64,000 bases of DNA from Nymphaea colorata (taxonomy: Eukaryota > Streptophyta > Magnoliopsida > Nymphaeales > Nymphaeaceae). Both the position numbers and the translations under genes were made by a program. The stretch spans positions 6,212,001 through 6,276,000 of the forward strand of contig NC_045150.1 of assembly GCF_008831285.2 (NCBI RefSeq). Direction: 5' to 3'. Of the stretch, positions 34,308-47,063 are shown piece by piece. Below the pieces are notes generated by a model. It did no database searches. It worked only from the letters and a program-made list of their open reading frames with translations, and was not told the DNA's origin. Each line of letters begins with the position of its first letter. Position 1 is the first letter of the stretch.

Positions 34308-37300
34308 ATGTCAGCTTATGGATGTCTTTTGTCGTCTGCAGTGCCTGGATCTATTTATTTTAATGGCTCAAATTTTATCCCTTTACTTGATGATTCGAAT
34401 TATGCTGAATGGAAAGAAAATGTTGTGTTTACATTGGGGTATATGGATCTGGATATGGCTTTGAGGCGACCTGAGCCACCACCTCTTACACAAGAAAGTA
34501 CACATAATGAAATAGTGTATTTTGACAAGTGGGAGCGTTCTAACCGACTAAGCTTGTTGCTTTTGCAATCAAGGGTCGCTAAGAACATACGTGGTGCTAT
34601 CCCACCTTGTAGGTCGGTGAGAGAGTTCTTGGATGCAGTTGAGGCTCAGTTTGTCAAAGTTAATATCTATGAAATATCAAGGAGGGGGTAACATTCGCCA
34701 GCATATGTTAGAGATGAGGAACATTGCTTCTCAATTGAATAACATGAAGTTGACTATTTCTGAATCATTCTTGGTATTCTTTACTTTGACCTCTTTACCA
34801 GCTGAATATACTCCTTTCAAAATCAGTTATAACACACATAATACTGAATGGACATTCAATGAATTGATGTCCAAGTGTGTTGAAGAGGAGGAAAGAATGA
34901 AGGGTGAGAAGTTGCAAAGTGCACATATGGTTTCTCACTCTGGGGCTGGTAAAGTTGGCATAAAGAAAAGTTCAATGAAAAGAAGTGCCAAGAAGAAGTC
35001 AACATGACAAACTGCTTCTCAAACTGCGCAGACTAACTTAGCCCCTATAAAGTATTTCTTTTGCAAGAAAAAGGGACATAAGAAGTCAGACTGCATCAAG
35101 TACAAGAATTGGTTAGAGAAGAAAGGTAACATGTCATTTGTTTCACTTGAAAGTAATATGTTACATGTTCCTATTAATAGCTGGTGGATTGACTCTGGTG
35201 CTACTGTGCATATTGCCAATAATTTACATGACTTTCTGAGCAAAAGGGAACCAACACTACATGAGAGGAGCATTTTCTCAGGAAACAAAATACGCTCACA
35301 TGTGAAGGCTGTAGGAGAATGCCAGATTAGGCTTGATACTAACTTTGTTTTGGATCTTCATGATGTTTTCTTTGTTCCATTATATAGTAGAAACTTAATT
35401 TCTGTATCAAGGCTGGACAAATTTGATTTCTATTTAAAGTTTGAAAACTCAAAGATGTTGATTTATAAAGATCTTGTTGAAATTGGTTCTGCTTTTTTGT
35501 GTGATGGTTTATACAAGTTGAATGTGAAGATCCAATCTCCTGAATCGTTGGTTTCTAGTCATAATATAATTGGCAATAAGCGTAGTATCATAAAGGATGA
35601 TTCATACATGCTATGGCACCGCCGTTTGGGTCATATCTCCGAAAAGAGAATAAGGAGACTCCTAAATGAAGGGATCTTACGATCTCTTGATTTTACAGAT
35701 AACGACATATGTGTAGATTGCATAAAGGCAAAGCAAACTAACATATATAAAGAAGGTGCCGAGCGATGTACTGAAAAGTTAGGAATTGTTCACACAGACG
35801 TTTGTGGACCTTTCCCTCCTTGTTACACAGGCGAAAAGTATTTTGTCACATTTATAGATGACTATTCTCGGTATTTGTATCTCTACTTAATCTTTGAAAA
35901 ATCTGATGTGTGTCAAGTTTTCAAAGACTATAAGAAAGAAGTAGAGAAGCAAACCGGTGAGGTTATCAAGATAGTCAGGTCTGATAGATGTGGTGAATAT
36001 TATGGTAGGTTCATTGAGATGGGACAAAGAGAGAGACCATTAGCGCGATTTTTAAAGGAAGAAGGCATTGTGCCTCAATACACTATGCCAGGCAGCGCCT
36101 ACCAAAATGGTGTTACTGAAAGAAGAAATCGTACGCTTAAAGAAATGGTTCGAGCTATGTTAAATTACTCTACTCTCCCTCTAACCTTGTGGGGTGAAGC
36201 ACTCAGGACAGCAGTGCATATACAGAATAGGGTTCCTACTAAGGCTGTTTCCACAACTCCTTACGAGTTATGGACAGGTTGGAAACCTTCTCTTTCTTAT
36301 ATGCACATATGGGGATGTCCTGCTGAAGCTAAATTGTATAAGCCCTACATAAAAGCCTTTGATCCTAGAACAACCAGTGGTTTCTTTATTGGTTATCCAA
36401 AAAGATCGAAAGGCTATAGGTTTTATTGTCCATCTCATATACCACATATCGTGGAAACAGATAAGGCTAAGTTTCTGGAAGATGGCTCATTTGGGTTAGA
36501 TGCATTACAAAACCTCAATTTTGAGGAAATACAGGATACTGAAAGTAGACCTGATAAAGAAAATATAAATGTGTATGATTATGTTGTCTCCCAGGATGAC
36601 ATGAATGCAAATCATACAGGTAATGCATCAGATCCAGATGAATTAAGTGTAGATCATACTGATGAACACGAACAGGATGTGGACATACAAATTGAAAATG
36701 ATCAATTTCATGTTCGTAGATCTACAAGGGCCAGGAGATCTGCCATATCATCAGACTATGTGGTATACCTACAAGAGCCTAGTGATTTCATAGATGTTGA
36801 TGATCCTTTCACATTCATTGAAGCCGTTGAAAGCAAACAATATAGGCACTGGATTAATGCCATGAAAGAAGAGCTTGACTCTATGGCTAAAAACCAGACA
36901 TGGAGCCTTGTGTCGTTGCCTGAAGGAGTAAAGCCCGTAGGGTGTAAATGGGTCTATAAGACGAAGAGAGACTCTAAAGGTAACATAGAGAGATACAAGG
37001 CAAGATTGATTGCTAAATGATTCACACAAATGGAGGACATTGACTATAATGAGACATATTTACCTATCTCTGCTAAAGAGTCAATGAGGATTGTCCTTGC
37101 ACTTGTAGCTCATTTTGACTTAGAGCTACATCAGATGGATGTGAAAACGGCTTTCTTGAATGGTGATTTGGATGAAGAGGTATATATGGATCAACCTCAA
37201 GGGTTTTCTGAGAGTGGTAAAGATCATTTGGTTTGCAAGCTTAATAAAGCGATTTATGGACTTAAACAGGCCTCACGTCAATGGTACATTAAGTTTTCCG

Positions 37301-38373
37301 AAGTCATTACGACTTTTGGGTTTACAGAAAACATCATTGATCGATGTGTGTATCTTAAGACGTGTGGGAGTAAGTTCATAATTTTGACTTTATATGTGGA
37401 TGACATTTTGCTTGCTTCAAATGATCTTCAATTGCTAACAGAAACCAAACATTTTCTCGCATCTCATTTTGAGATGAAGGACATGGGTGAGGCTTCATTT
37501 GTTCTCGGCATTGAGATTCGTCGAGACAGATCTAAATGTGTTTTAAGTCTCTCCCAATCAGCATATATCAATAAAGTTCTTAAGAGATATGGGATGGAGA
37601 ATTGTTCTCCTATTTCGGCACCCATAGCTAAAGGGGATAAATTGAGCCTAAATGATTGTTCAAAGGACGAATTTGAAAAGGCACAAATGATCAACATTCC
37701 ATATGCATCTGCGGTTGGCAGCTTGCAGTATGCGCAGATTTGTACTAGGCCTGACATTTCCTTTGCTGTTGGCATGCTTGGTAGATTTCAATCTAATCCA
37801 GGCATGGCACATTCGAAGGCCGTAAAGAGAGTCATGCGGTACTTGCAAGGGACAAAAGATTACATGTTGACATATCGCAAGGTGGACCATTTAGAAGTGA
37901 TTGGCTATTCTGATGCCGATCTTGGAGGATGTACCGATAGTAGAAAGTCTACTACTGGTTTTGTTTTCCTTCTATCGAGAGGTGCCATCTCATGAGGAAG
38001 CAAAAAGCAGACTGTGACTGCTGCTCACACCATGGAAGCAGAATTCATTGCATTATATGAGACTACATCACAGACAATTTGGATAAAGAACTTCATTTCA
38101 CAGCTCAAGATAGTGGAATCCATTGATAGACCACTTAAGGTTCACTGTGATAATGAAGCTGCAGTGTCTTTTTCCAACAACAACAAAAGTACTACTTCTT
38201 GTAAGCATATGGAACTTAAGTATTTTGTTGTTAAGAAAAGGACAGAGAATCAACTAGTGTGTATTCAACACATTGGGACTACAAATATGGTTGCAGATCC
38301 TCTTACTAAAGCGCTAGCATCTGGTACGTTCTTTGAACATGTTAAGAGGATGAGTTTGTGTAGTTCAATGTAA
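34308..38373 (+). pseudogene. Copia gag-pol polyprotein, broken
   Basis: Gag begins near 34308-34342 with FNGSNFIPLLDDSNYAEWKE and continues to a small out-of-frame deletion near 34665-34680, after which the frame shifts to the one used by pol. The zinc knuckle (about 35067-35097) has Tyr at its first Cys position. Protease shows WWIDSGAT (about 35182). Integrase has WHRRLGH, CVDC, HTDVCGPF, VRSDRCGEY and NGVTERRN. Reverse transcriptase has RLIAK, DVKTAFLNG and LYVDDILLAS. RNase H has YSDADLGG, MEAEFIAL and VHCDNEAA. In-frame TGA codons sit at 35005-35007 (before the knuckle), 37018-37020 (in place of the usual Gly of KGFTQ) and 37993-37995 (in place of Trp before SKKQ). The final stop is TAA at 38371. 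The element cannot make a working polyprotein on its own. Confidence 0.93.
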
Positions 38374-38560
38374 ACACACTATTATACAAACATTTATTAA
38401 AGTGATCACATACAGTTTGTTGATTCTCATTAAGTTTGTTGTCTATTTATTTTCTATTCTCATTTGTTTGTTGAGAAGTTTTGTAAGACAACAAAGGTGG
38501 GACCTTGGAATGAATTTGAAGGCTAATCCATTCATTTTGTTTACCCTTGATATCGACTTG

Positions 38561-38574
38561 GACTAGTGGGAGAT
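38561..38574 (+). other. Polypurine tract of the copia element
   Basis: The sequence gactagtgggagat directly precedes the right LTR, in the position and form of the plus-strand primer of copia elements. Confidence 0.75.
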
Positions 38575-38983
38575 TGTTGGGATTTCCCCATCTGGATAGT
38601 CCTGTGTCGATACGGGTCCATATCCGGTTCGGACCCTTAAGTATAAATACATGTGTCTTGTGATGGTGTGAGACACATCAAGTTTTTACCGTCTGGGTAA
38701 TCGGTCCCCTTAGCCATACGTGAATTGCCTGTCCCCATCACTGGGCTGCTATGGCTGAGGAGAGAAACCCATTGCCGCCGCCACCGCCGCCGCTACCTCC
38801 GCAGGGAAACGACTCTATGGGGACTGTAGCCGTTCTTCCCACAGTCGCCGACATTCAGTCGGCGGTCGCCTCTACAGGTTCTTCTTCCGCCCTATTTGAA
38901 ACCACATGAATCATGAATGTTTGTTTTTTCGATTTCTACATTTTCGTTTGTGCGCTATCTAGATTTCTAGCAAAGCTCCAACT
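38575..38983 (+). repeat. Copia 3' LTR
   Basis: This 409-bp copy of the left LTR keeps the TATA box, the short open frame and the donor-like site. It ends in ccaact instead of acaaca. Confidence 0.95.
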
Positions 38984-39350
38984 GAGAAATCATGAAACAA
39001 GAACGACGTAAAAGAGCCATGCATAAAGCTTCACTATTAAGATTTATTTGGACTGTCGGGGCTGTGGTTTCGGCAAAAAAGCAGACGTAGATCAGAAAAT
39101 GCGCAAACATGAAGCCTTTTTCGGTATTGAATCAAAATATAGGTGCTTAAAAGAGACTTTTATTTTCCTGTTGTTGCAAAGCCAAATTGGCACCATGAGT
39201 TTTGAAATGTGCACGGTAATGACAAACTTATTTGTGTGTAAGAGGTTCATCTCTCGATTCGTTCAAGTTTGTACCGTGTTTGTTTTATGCTTTTCTGTGC
39301 ATGGGATCAGATAGGATGCACTCAAATAGTGATGCTTAAATGGGTTGAAT

Positions 39351-39805
39351 TAGGGTTGCACACAAGCCGCCCAGCTCAAGCTCGACTTGACTCAAAAAAC
39401 TCGAGCTCGAGCTCAGCACGAACTCGACTTGAGCTCCTTATAGCAAGTTCGAGCTCGACTCGACTACACAAAATCGAGATCGAACTTGACTTGTTTAACC
39501 TTTTAACTCGCTTAGGTGTTAACTCGTTTAGCGTTAATTGTGTAAGCACTCGTGTAAGCGTTAACTCGTGTAACTTGTTTAACTCGTGAAATTGGTTATG
39601 GCAATATTATATAGAGTACCGGTTTGCGAGTCGAGTTGAGTATAAAAGAGTCGAGTTCCTAAAACTCCAACTCGACTTGTTTATTGTTTCGAGTATCTTT
39701 GTAAGCTCGAACTCGACCTGTATATAAACGAGTCGAGCATGAGCCGAGTTTTTTTGAGCAAGTTCGAGTCGAGCCCAAGTTGGCTTGGCTCGTTGTGCAG
39801 CCCTA
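39351..39805. mobile_element. hAT-type MITE, 455 bp, well preserved
   Basis: The left end is TAGGGTTGCACACAAGCC and the right end GGCTCGTTGTGCAGCCCTA. The flanking 8 bp are identical (ggttgaat at 39343-39350 and 39806-39813). The interior is made of ctcgagctcgag-type words in opposed orientation, so the strand could fold into long hairpins. It has no coding capacity and serves as the reference copy for four degraded relatives in this window. Confidence 0.92.
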
Positions 39806-39813
39806 GGTTGAAT

Positions 39814-40570
39814 TCAGCAGAGGGAACTTATCTTGAAGAGGCCGAAACCCCTTCTCAATTTTCCCTGCTTTGAGATTCTGGTAGAGAGTGAAACACCTGT
39901 CAACTATCAACTAAACTGACACATATATACTGTCACATATATATTATTTGAAACCTAGAAAAATAGCACCTACAAGAATCGAATTAACAAGATTTTTCAC
40001 CGACTCATCAGTCCAATTAACTATACTATGCCCCTCGAAACTAACGCTTTCAAACTTGATTAGTTATATGTAGAATGTCTCACATGTAGAAAACCTACAA
40101 ATGCAAGCTTAAAGCAAGTCATATTGCGATCTGACTTGATGGGTGGTATGCGTTCAGCGTCACGTGAAAGTGTGTGAAAGGTTTCGTTGTTGAGAACTTC
40201 CGGCCACATTTTACACCTGGAATGGGAATCTGATAGGCACTTTGATTACTCTCTGGTAGCATTTATTTTTCTTTCAGTTCCAAGTCATATAAAAAAATCC
40301 GGCAACTTTCATCAGCCAGTAGTTTTCAACATTGGTATATTGCTGGGTGGATTCTTTTCTTTTTCAATTTTGCAAAGTTAAAAACTGCCACAAATGATGC
40401 TTTCTATAGCTAGAAACAGTGACGCACAGTGGCCGGATGGTTGTTTTGATGATTTTGTATTGTTAAAAACTGTCAGTAATATCTGCACCACCCACGGTGA
40501 TTCTTTTGTCATGTCATGAATTTTAGCAATGGAAGGCACCGCAATACAAAATTGAAAAAAAGCCCTTGAG

Positions 40571-40636
<66 letters not shown>

Positions 40637-42016
40637 CTAAACAAAAAAATACTAAAAAAAATATTACTAAGATATAAAAGAAAAATATAAATAATAACTC
40701 TGCCGTGCACCATACCTGCGCTTGTATCTAGCTGTGTTGACACGGATGCACATTTCTACGAGTGTCCGCGACATATATGCAGGTAATTCCCGTACAGAAA
40801 TGGGGAGCCCCTCTAAATACCATGGTCACGAGTGAGATACGTGCATACGAGCATTGGCGGCTTGACTGGCAGTGGCAGATAAATACATAAACGACCCTTT
40901 CTCAGGCGCCAAGTTTTCTTCAATGTCAACAGATACGGGCTCACCGTCCCTATAACTTACATTAGCCCCCATCTCAGGCGGGGGCGCTACTAGTATTTTT
41001 CTCTTGCGTGTAACTAAAAGGGGCCAATTACATATTTCAATTTTTTTACTGGGGCCAAATCATTTTTTTTTGAAGATTTTAAAAGGTAAAGAATGCTACA
41101 GTTAAGTTGAAAATCAGTTATTTGTCCATATTTGATATAATTGATTGGCCATTTTCCGGCAAAGTGATTGCTTGAGAAATCTTCAGAAGCAAGGCCTTTT
41201 TCATTATTACGAGTGCTAAACTATAACAAGTAATAGATTTATCACAATTCGATGGGAAATTGGGATACCACCTATGCCCGTTTGATTTTTGTGAATGTCT
41301 CAACGATCTTCATCTTTACAATTGACTTCCAGTGAAACTTGAGACACGCTTGCTGAAATCCCGGAGCAAGGTTTTGGAATGTTTATTTGCAGAGATTTTT
41401 GCTAAGGTACTAAATGTCAACAATCTAAAGATTCTTGTAAGGAACTGTAGCTTCAATTAGCATAAGCATAACCAAATACAGTACTTTGACAACAGTAACA
41501 ACTACAGGACAGAACGACCAGTTAAAAGAATGCAACGGAGGGATGCAACGGAAGGTTATCAGTTTTTCAAGCGATCTTTGTGAAAGTGAAAAATGGAAAG
41601 CAACTCAATTCGAGAATGAAAAAAAACAAATGAACAGATATCAGAGCTAATATTAACAAAAGTTGAGTGTCACAGATGAACTAGCACGTGATGATAGTCT
41701 GAATGAAATAGAAAGCATGTTACTGACATCAATGACATTGTACATTTGTTTATTTTTCCAAGTACCAGGAGTCCCCAGTTGGAACATATGTACAGACATA
41801 GCAAGATCATCCAAACAACCAGAACGGCAGATTTGGGTTTTGCCTCCCACTCCAAGTCTCCAACTTTGACTTCCAAAGTGTCTCACCTGTTTAAAGAAAC
41901 TAACAGTGAAATAGTGAAAGGAAAAGAAAAATTCAAGACAAAGTGGGCCAGATAACGAATCCTAAATTGTTGAGAATGTATACAAAGTCAATACGAAGAG
42001 ATTATTACAGTTTTTG
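39814..42016. other. No gene seen; (TA)n tract
   Basis: AT-rich sequence with a (TA)n run at about 40572-40635. The last 300 bp downstream of the NIT4 stop would include its 3' UTR. No other coding region is apparent. Confidence 0.5.
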
Positions 42017-45000
42017 CTAGCCATCACTTCTATCTGTCGATGCAAATGACACTGGATTCAAGGGATGATCATTCACAGACAAAGTCAAGATATCAGGCCT
42101 CGAATAGTGTCCGACAACATCAAAGTCAAATTTTGAGCGTGTGATTTCCCCAAAATCTGATGAACATAAAAGAATAATTTATTACTTATGAAGCAGTAGA
42201 CAGCAAATGAGCAATCCAGTTCAACATAAAGAAATGAAACTCACCAGCTTATTTATGAAATAAATATTTTTCTATGAAAGCCACATACCTAGATCAGCAG
42301 ATATGAGAGCCTCTCCGTCATAATTTGGCCCAGCTAGTACAGAGCCTGATGGGGAAATAATGACACTGCCACCAGCACATACAATCGAATCAGGTGATAG
42401 ATTGTCATCTGAATCTTCAAAGACATAATCTGGAGGTGGGGGGTAGTCCTTCCGCCGGCAAAACTGGTTTGCAGATAGAACAAAGCACCCACCTTCAAGT
42501 GCAATGTGGGTCATTGATGATTGCCATACATCTCTTGCATCCGCAGTTGGAGCACAGTATATTTCAATACCTAAAGAACGAAAGTTGCAAAAATTATCCA
42601 ACTTTTAAACAACAGGAACTAGTGAAAGGCTTCTACTGAGACTAGCTATCACATCAAACAAAATTAGCAACACAATAATCACCCAATGCACAAAGGGAAA
42701 ACAGAGATATTCCAATTACAGGAATCCAATTCGATGGAAAAAATTACATCCTATGTTGACCCATTGTCATCTTCAAAAGTTATACCTTTAGCATACATTG
42801 CTGTTCTCAACAAGGGCATTCTGTTCTCCCAACAAATAAGTGCACCTATCTTCCCAACAGGAGTTCCAAAGACAGGAATCGATGATCCATCTCCAAAGCC
42901 CCATATAACACGCTCAAGTGCTGTAGGCATGAGTTTGCGATGCTTTCCCAAGTATTGCCCCTGAGCATCAAAGAATAAAACTGTGCAATACAATGTGTAT
43001 CCTGCTCGCTCAATTACTCCCATCACCAAATAGACCTTATATTTTCCAGCCATGCTGGCAAGGCGGTCAACTTCAGGCCCTACATACACATGAGCAGCAA
43101 ATGAAGCCAAATTTCATCAACCATATTGAAGGGAGCAGTAAAATAAGGAAGTTTTCATAGACTATTACAAGTAGACTGAAAAAAAATACTGACATGGAAA
43201 TGAATAAAATCAGTCACATTTTGGGACTGGTATTTCAAGTCCCTTATCCTTCCTAGGATCCACCAATCTCAAGTGGAGACCATGGTGGTTGAAAGCAAAA
43301 AAAGAAAAAAGCGAAGAGGGAGACAGCAAAAGTGACAGAGGGAGAGAGAAAAAGGGTAAAGAAACCAACCCCAAACGGGACTTGTTGAACCCAACTCCTA
43401 TGTTAGGATCTAAGTCAACGTCAACAGAAATCTATTCAAACTTGAAGAAGAAGCAACTTGATCATGATCCTAGTCATAGATTTTCACAAGGTAGGCCCTT
43501 CTTTCAAGGTACATGGGCTCAATTAGCAAGTAAAATAGTTAATCTTTGACTTAGTTACCCTGTTAAATGAGCTAGGAGTGGTTGGCCTCATAATGACAAG
43601 ATAAGTTGCACCTCACTTTGTACATTTCAAAAATGAGATTTCCGAAAAATCCTTCAAAGCGCCCAAGTGTTTTTGGGTGGATCATGGCTTTTCCAAAAAA
43701 TTTTGCACAAAAATGCTCCAACAAAAGGAGCAACATCCAGCATGTACGTTTCAAATTTAATAGCAAAGCAGGAGGTTAAGCAGCAAATTAAGATGGTCCA
43801 TCATAATCCCGACATAGTATAAAACAAGAGGGATAGATTGAATCAAGAAAAAATGATGTTTGATCTGCCATTTATTGTACTTATGTCCTCTTTATTTCCT
43901 CAAATAGTTGTTTAGACTAATAGTGCAAATGAAATGCTACTATCCAATTTATGTGGCCATAAACAAAAAAATTAAAGATTGACAAATGTCTTCAGGCTTA
44001 GGAGAATTGAGAGGTTTCCTGAATAATCATGGTGAACACATGCATCCTACGTTTGTTATATAAACATGCTTCTATGAACATTCAAATCTGACCTGTGTAT
44101 TGACTATGCATAGATGTGTGTTCTTTTGAATTGTGAACGCGCTTTTTGGGCACCAAAGACCAAACACACAATTCAACCTAACTGGCAATTACTCTAATGC
44201 TATATCATACTCTTATAAATGTTTTACCAGGCACATCAATAGCTGCAGCATGATACTTCCGATATTCTTCCCTTCCCCTAGCAGAGCGACTGCCAATTGC
44301 AACGCCAAAGCGAGAACCCCGTGGATAGCCACCAATAAATGCTTCCGGAAATACAACTATTTGAGACCCATATGCAGCAGCTTCTGCAATCAATTTCTCA
44401 GCTTTATCTGTAGACATGATGCAAAAAGTAAACATAACACCAGATTAACATTCTACAAGCCATTCAACTAGAAGAAAACATATGTCTTAAGACTTAGGAG
44501 AAATGAAATGCTACATATGAACAACATTTTGTTACATCTAGATAATCAAAATAGCTTCAGGATATTACAATTAGCATCTTGGCTCAGAACTCAGATCATT
44601 CTCAGAAGACCAGCTTTAATATTCCTTGGTCTGCACTTCACATAAATGGTAGTGAGTCTAGTGACTCTGCACTGGTCGATTGGACATTTCCAAATTTCGT
44701 TTCATGATTCTATGGGAAGAGATTTCAAGGCAGATACAGTTCCTTCAAAATAATGTGGCATTTGAATAGACAAGCAATTGACTGTCAGAAAGCTCATGCA
44801 CAACCCCACATTGCACAGCCAAAGTTCAACCTTGATCAACCTAATCTTCAATACTCTAATCTTCCAGCACTATCTACGTGTCATATGAGTCTCCGTTTGC
44901 ATGACACAATGATCTTCCAAGCTGCAGATTCCCTTTCTTGGAAGAGAAAAGGAAAGCCCACTGCAGGAAGGAATGACTTGTAATACTACTATGCACTTTT

Positions 45001-46359
45001 CTGTCAATAAACAATACCAGTCCTTATCCAGCAAGCAATAGTCATAAGAGTGATAGCTGCTGGTAGATAGCACATATTTATTATGCTCCTTAAGAAATAC
45101 TGGGGTAAAAACTAATTTTCTGCAGTCACTTCTTCAAAGTTTCTTGAAAAGAAAAATATGTTACAGTCAAAGGAGGATGAGGAGTCGACAGCCACAAAGA
45201 CAGAGTTCTCTTCTCTGTCTTTCCCCATGTCCTATCAAGTCAAAGCTCATTTGTAAGAAAGAATCACCAATAATTGCTTTCCCGCCTAAAAGTATGATAT
45301 TTTTGACAGGTATAAACTAGAATCTTGCAGCTCACAGAAACAGAAAAGGTTACACAAGAAAAATGCAAACCTTTCTAAAATATGTCAGAATTTATATCCA
45401 TAGATCTGGAAGAGATACGTATAAATTTCTACTAAACAAGTATATGGTTCTCTCTCCCAAACAATCGCCAAAATATTTATATAAATTATTGTGGTAATTT
45501 TCCATTATCCAATAATTTACATATTTCCAATTTTCCACCCTCCTATGTGTTCAATCCATTTATTTTCAGCAGTATAGTGGACCAACGTTCAAGTTCATTT
45601 AGTGATCTGGGGGCAATTGGTGAAGCTCATAGTACTTAACAATTAAAATTAATGACATCACAAACAAAAAGCTGCTAGCCGTTTACATTGTCCGATGGTT
45701 GATGGGAATCAATATGTTCCTAAATTCCACAAAGCACTCCCGTACATGAATGATGTTCTTCGTTTCTGTTTGAGATTGTTTCAGCGCGCTTGGAGAATGT
45801 TAGCAATCACAAGCCGCTTGCCTCTAAACCTTATGCTCTTCAGTCCATATATAGGTATCCTAGCACTTCTCAGCTGAACCTAGATCAAATTAAGCCTTTC
45901 ATTTCATTTGTAACATATATAAAGTAAATCTTCAACAATCACAAGAAATAATAAATAATTTCGCAACTTGTTTCTAAGTAGATTCCCAGTTTTGCGGACA
46001 GCTTTACAACTGGTTAGACTGAGGCATGTAGATCGAGGATGGATTTTTTAAAGTGGTTTTGAATCAACAATCATGAACAACTACTGATCAGCTGGTAGGC
46101 TCTGCCATTTCGAGTGATCCTCCTCCATGCTCCTTCCTCCAGCGAAAAAGGAAAATCATGTATCAAACATTAAAGTAACAGTAAAGTGATTGTAAAATAC
46201 AGGTACTCAACCAACTGCATCGATGGTCCACCAATAGTTACCTATGGTAGCGGGGGTGTCATAAAAAATGGTGGACGCCTGCACTACGGTTGCACGAACC
46301 GTCTGCACGGGAGAGAAGGAGGCCATGTCCACTTCGGTGATAGCAGGAACGACCGCCAT
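42017..46359 (-). CDS. NIT4: NIT4-type nitrilase / beta-cyanoalanine hydratase
   Basis: Five exons join in frame: 46359-46242, 44407-44228, 43079-42786, 42570-42289 and 42156-42017, giving 337 residues. All introns are GT-AG; intron 1 is 1834 bp. The nitrilase catalytic triad is present: Glu61 in VVFPEAF, Lys148 in GKHRKLMPT and Cys182 in [10 protein letters not shown]. The long conserved stretches [20 protein letters not shown] and [19 protein letters not shown] identify the NIT4 branch. In plants NIT4 converts beta-cyanoalanine, made when cyanide from ethylene synthesis is detoxified, into asparagine and aspartate. The start follows the family pattern ([19 protein letters not shown]). No defect is seen. 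The unusually close upstream ORF is described separately. Confidence 0.95.
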
Positions 46360-46457
46360 GTCCTCTACGCTACACGCAGGAGCGGGAAGAGAAACACCAG
46401 CAAATGGAAAACAAGAAAGAAGTTAAGATGGGGAGTTAGGTTTATGAGGAAATACAG

Positions 46458-46643
46458 TTACTTCCCGTATTTCTTCTTCAGATATTCCCTCATCATCTGA
46501 TCTCTGGCGAGTGTTCTGGCTCGAATCGGCTCCACGTTGACGTAGGCGAAATGGGCGCCGACTGCGAAGAGGACGACTCCCGTGAGGAAGAGGCCGAGGG
46601 TTTTGGTTATCTCTCTCGGCGTGGATGGGTAGCACAGCGCCAT
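46458..46643 (-). CDS. Small single-pass membrane protein, 61 residues
   Basis: The frame starts MALCYPSTPREITKTLGLF and ends MREYLKKKYGK. It has one hydrophobic helix (about residues 15-34, LGLFLTGVVLFAVGAHFAYV) followed by an Arg/Lys-rich tail. The ATG context (gccATGg) is near ideal. It looks like a real, compact plant protein, possibly of an organelle membrane, but I do not recognise a named family. Its stop is 98 bp upstream of the NIT4 start on the same strand. Confidence 0.65.
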   Translation of the reverse strand: MALCYPSTPREITKTLGLFLTGVVLFAVGAHFAYVNVEPIRARTLARDQMMREYLKKKYGK

Positions 46644-47046
46644 GGCTGCCGCTCGGGCATTTCGTCGAACACTTCCCGCTTGAGTCGAGCCTTCTAGCGG
46701 ATTCTAGTTCTAGGAACGGACATTTTGTAGGGGTGAGCGTGTTGCCGCCACTGTTGATGAGGGGACCTGAAGGCGAATGGAATGGGTGGCGTTGGAACGC
46801 CCCGGCTCATATCCTTCCCACGAATTTTAACCCAACAAATTACAAAAAACATGAAGTTCCGATGGAATAACAAAAATCTGTTTGAATCACACGATCGGTG
46901 TTTTGGATTTTTGTTGTAGTGAACGTAGATGAGCAACATCTCACCTATATATAGCTCAATCTCAGAGTTTGTTCTATTGAGACAAATATGTTGACAGTTT
47001 CATGGGGTTTTGAGATGAATAATCTCATTAGAAGAAACGTTCATAC
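46644..47046. other. Upstream region of the small membrane-protein ORF
   Basis: The first 100 bp are GC-rich and would include its 5' UTR and promoter. The rest is ordinary AT-rich sequence. Confidence 0.4.
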
Positions 47047-47063
47047 CAGTAACATGATCGATT

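Larger units (their letters stand above)
32202..38983 (+). mobile_element. Ty1/copia LTR retrotransposon, full length
   Basis: Two 409-bp direct LTRs bound a 5964-bp interior. The 5-bp target duplication gagaa lies at 32197-32201 and 38984-38988. Ends are TGTTGGG and AACA (AACT in the right copy). By my count the LTRs differ at about 10 positions, three of them clustered at the right terminus, so the insertion is not recent. The order protease, integrase, reverse transcriptase, RNase H is that of Ty1/copia. The primer site, leader, coding part and purine tract are listed separately. Confidence 0.96.
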
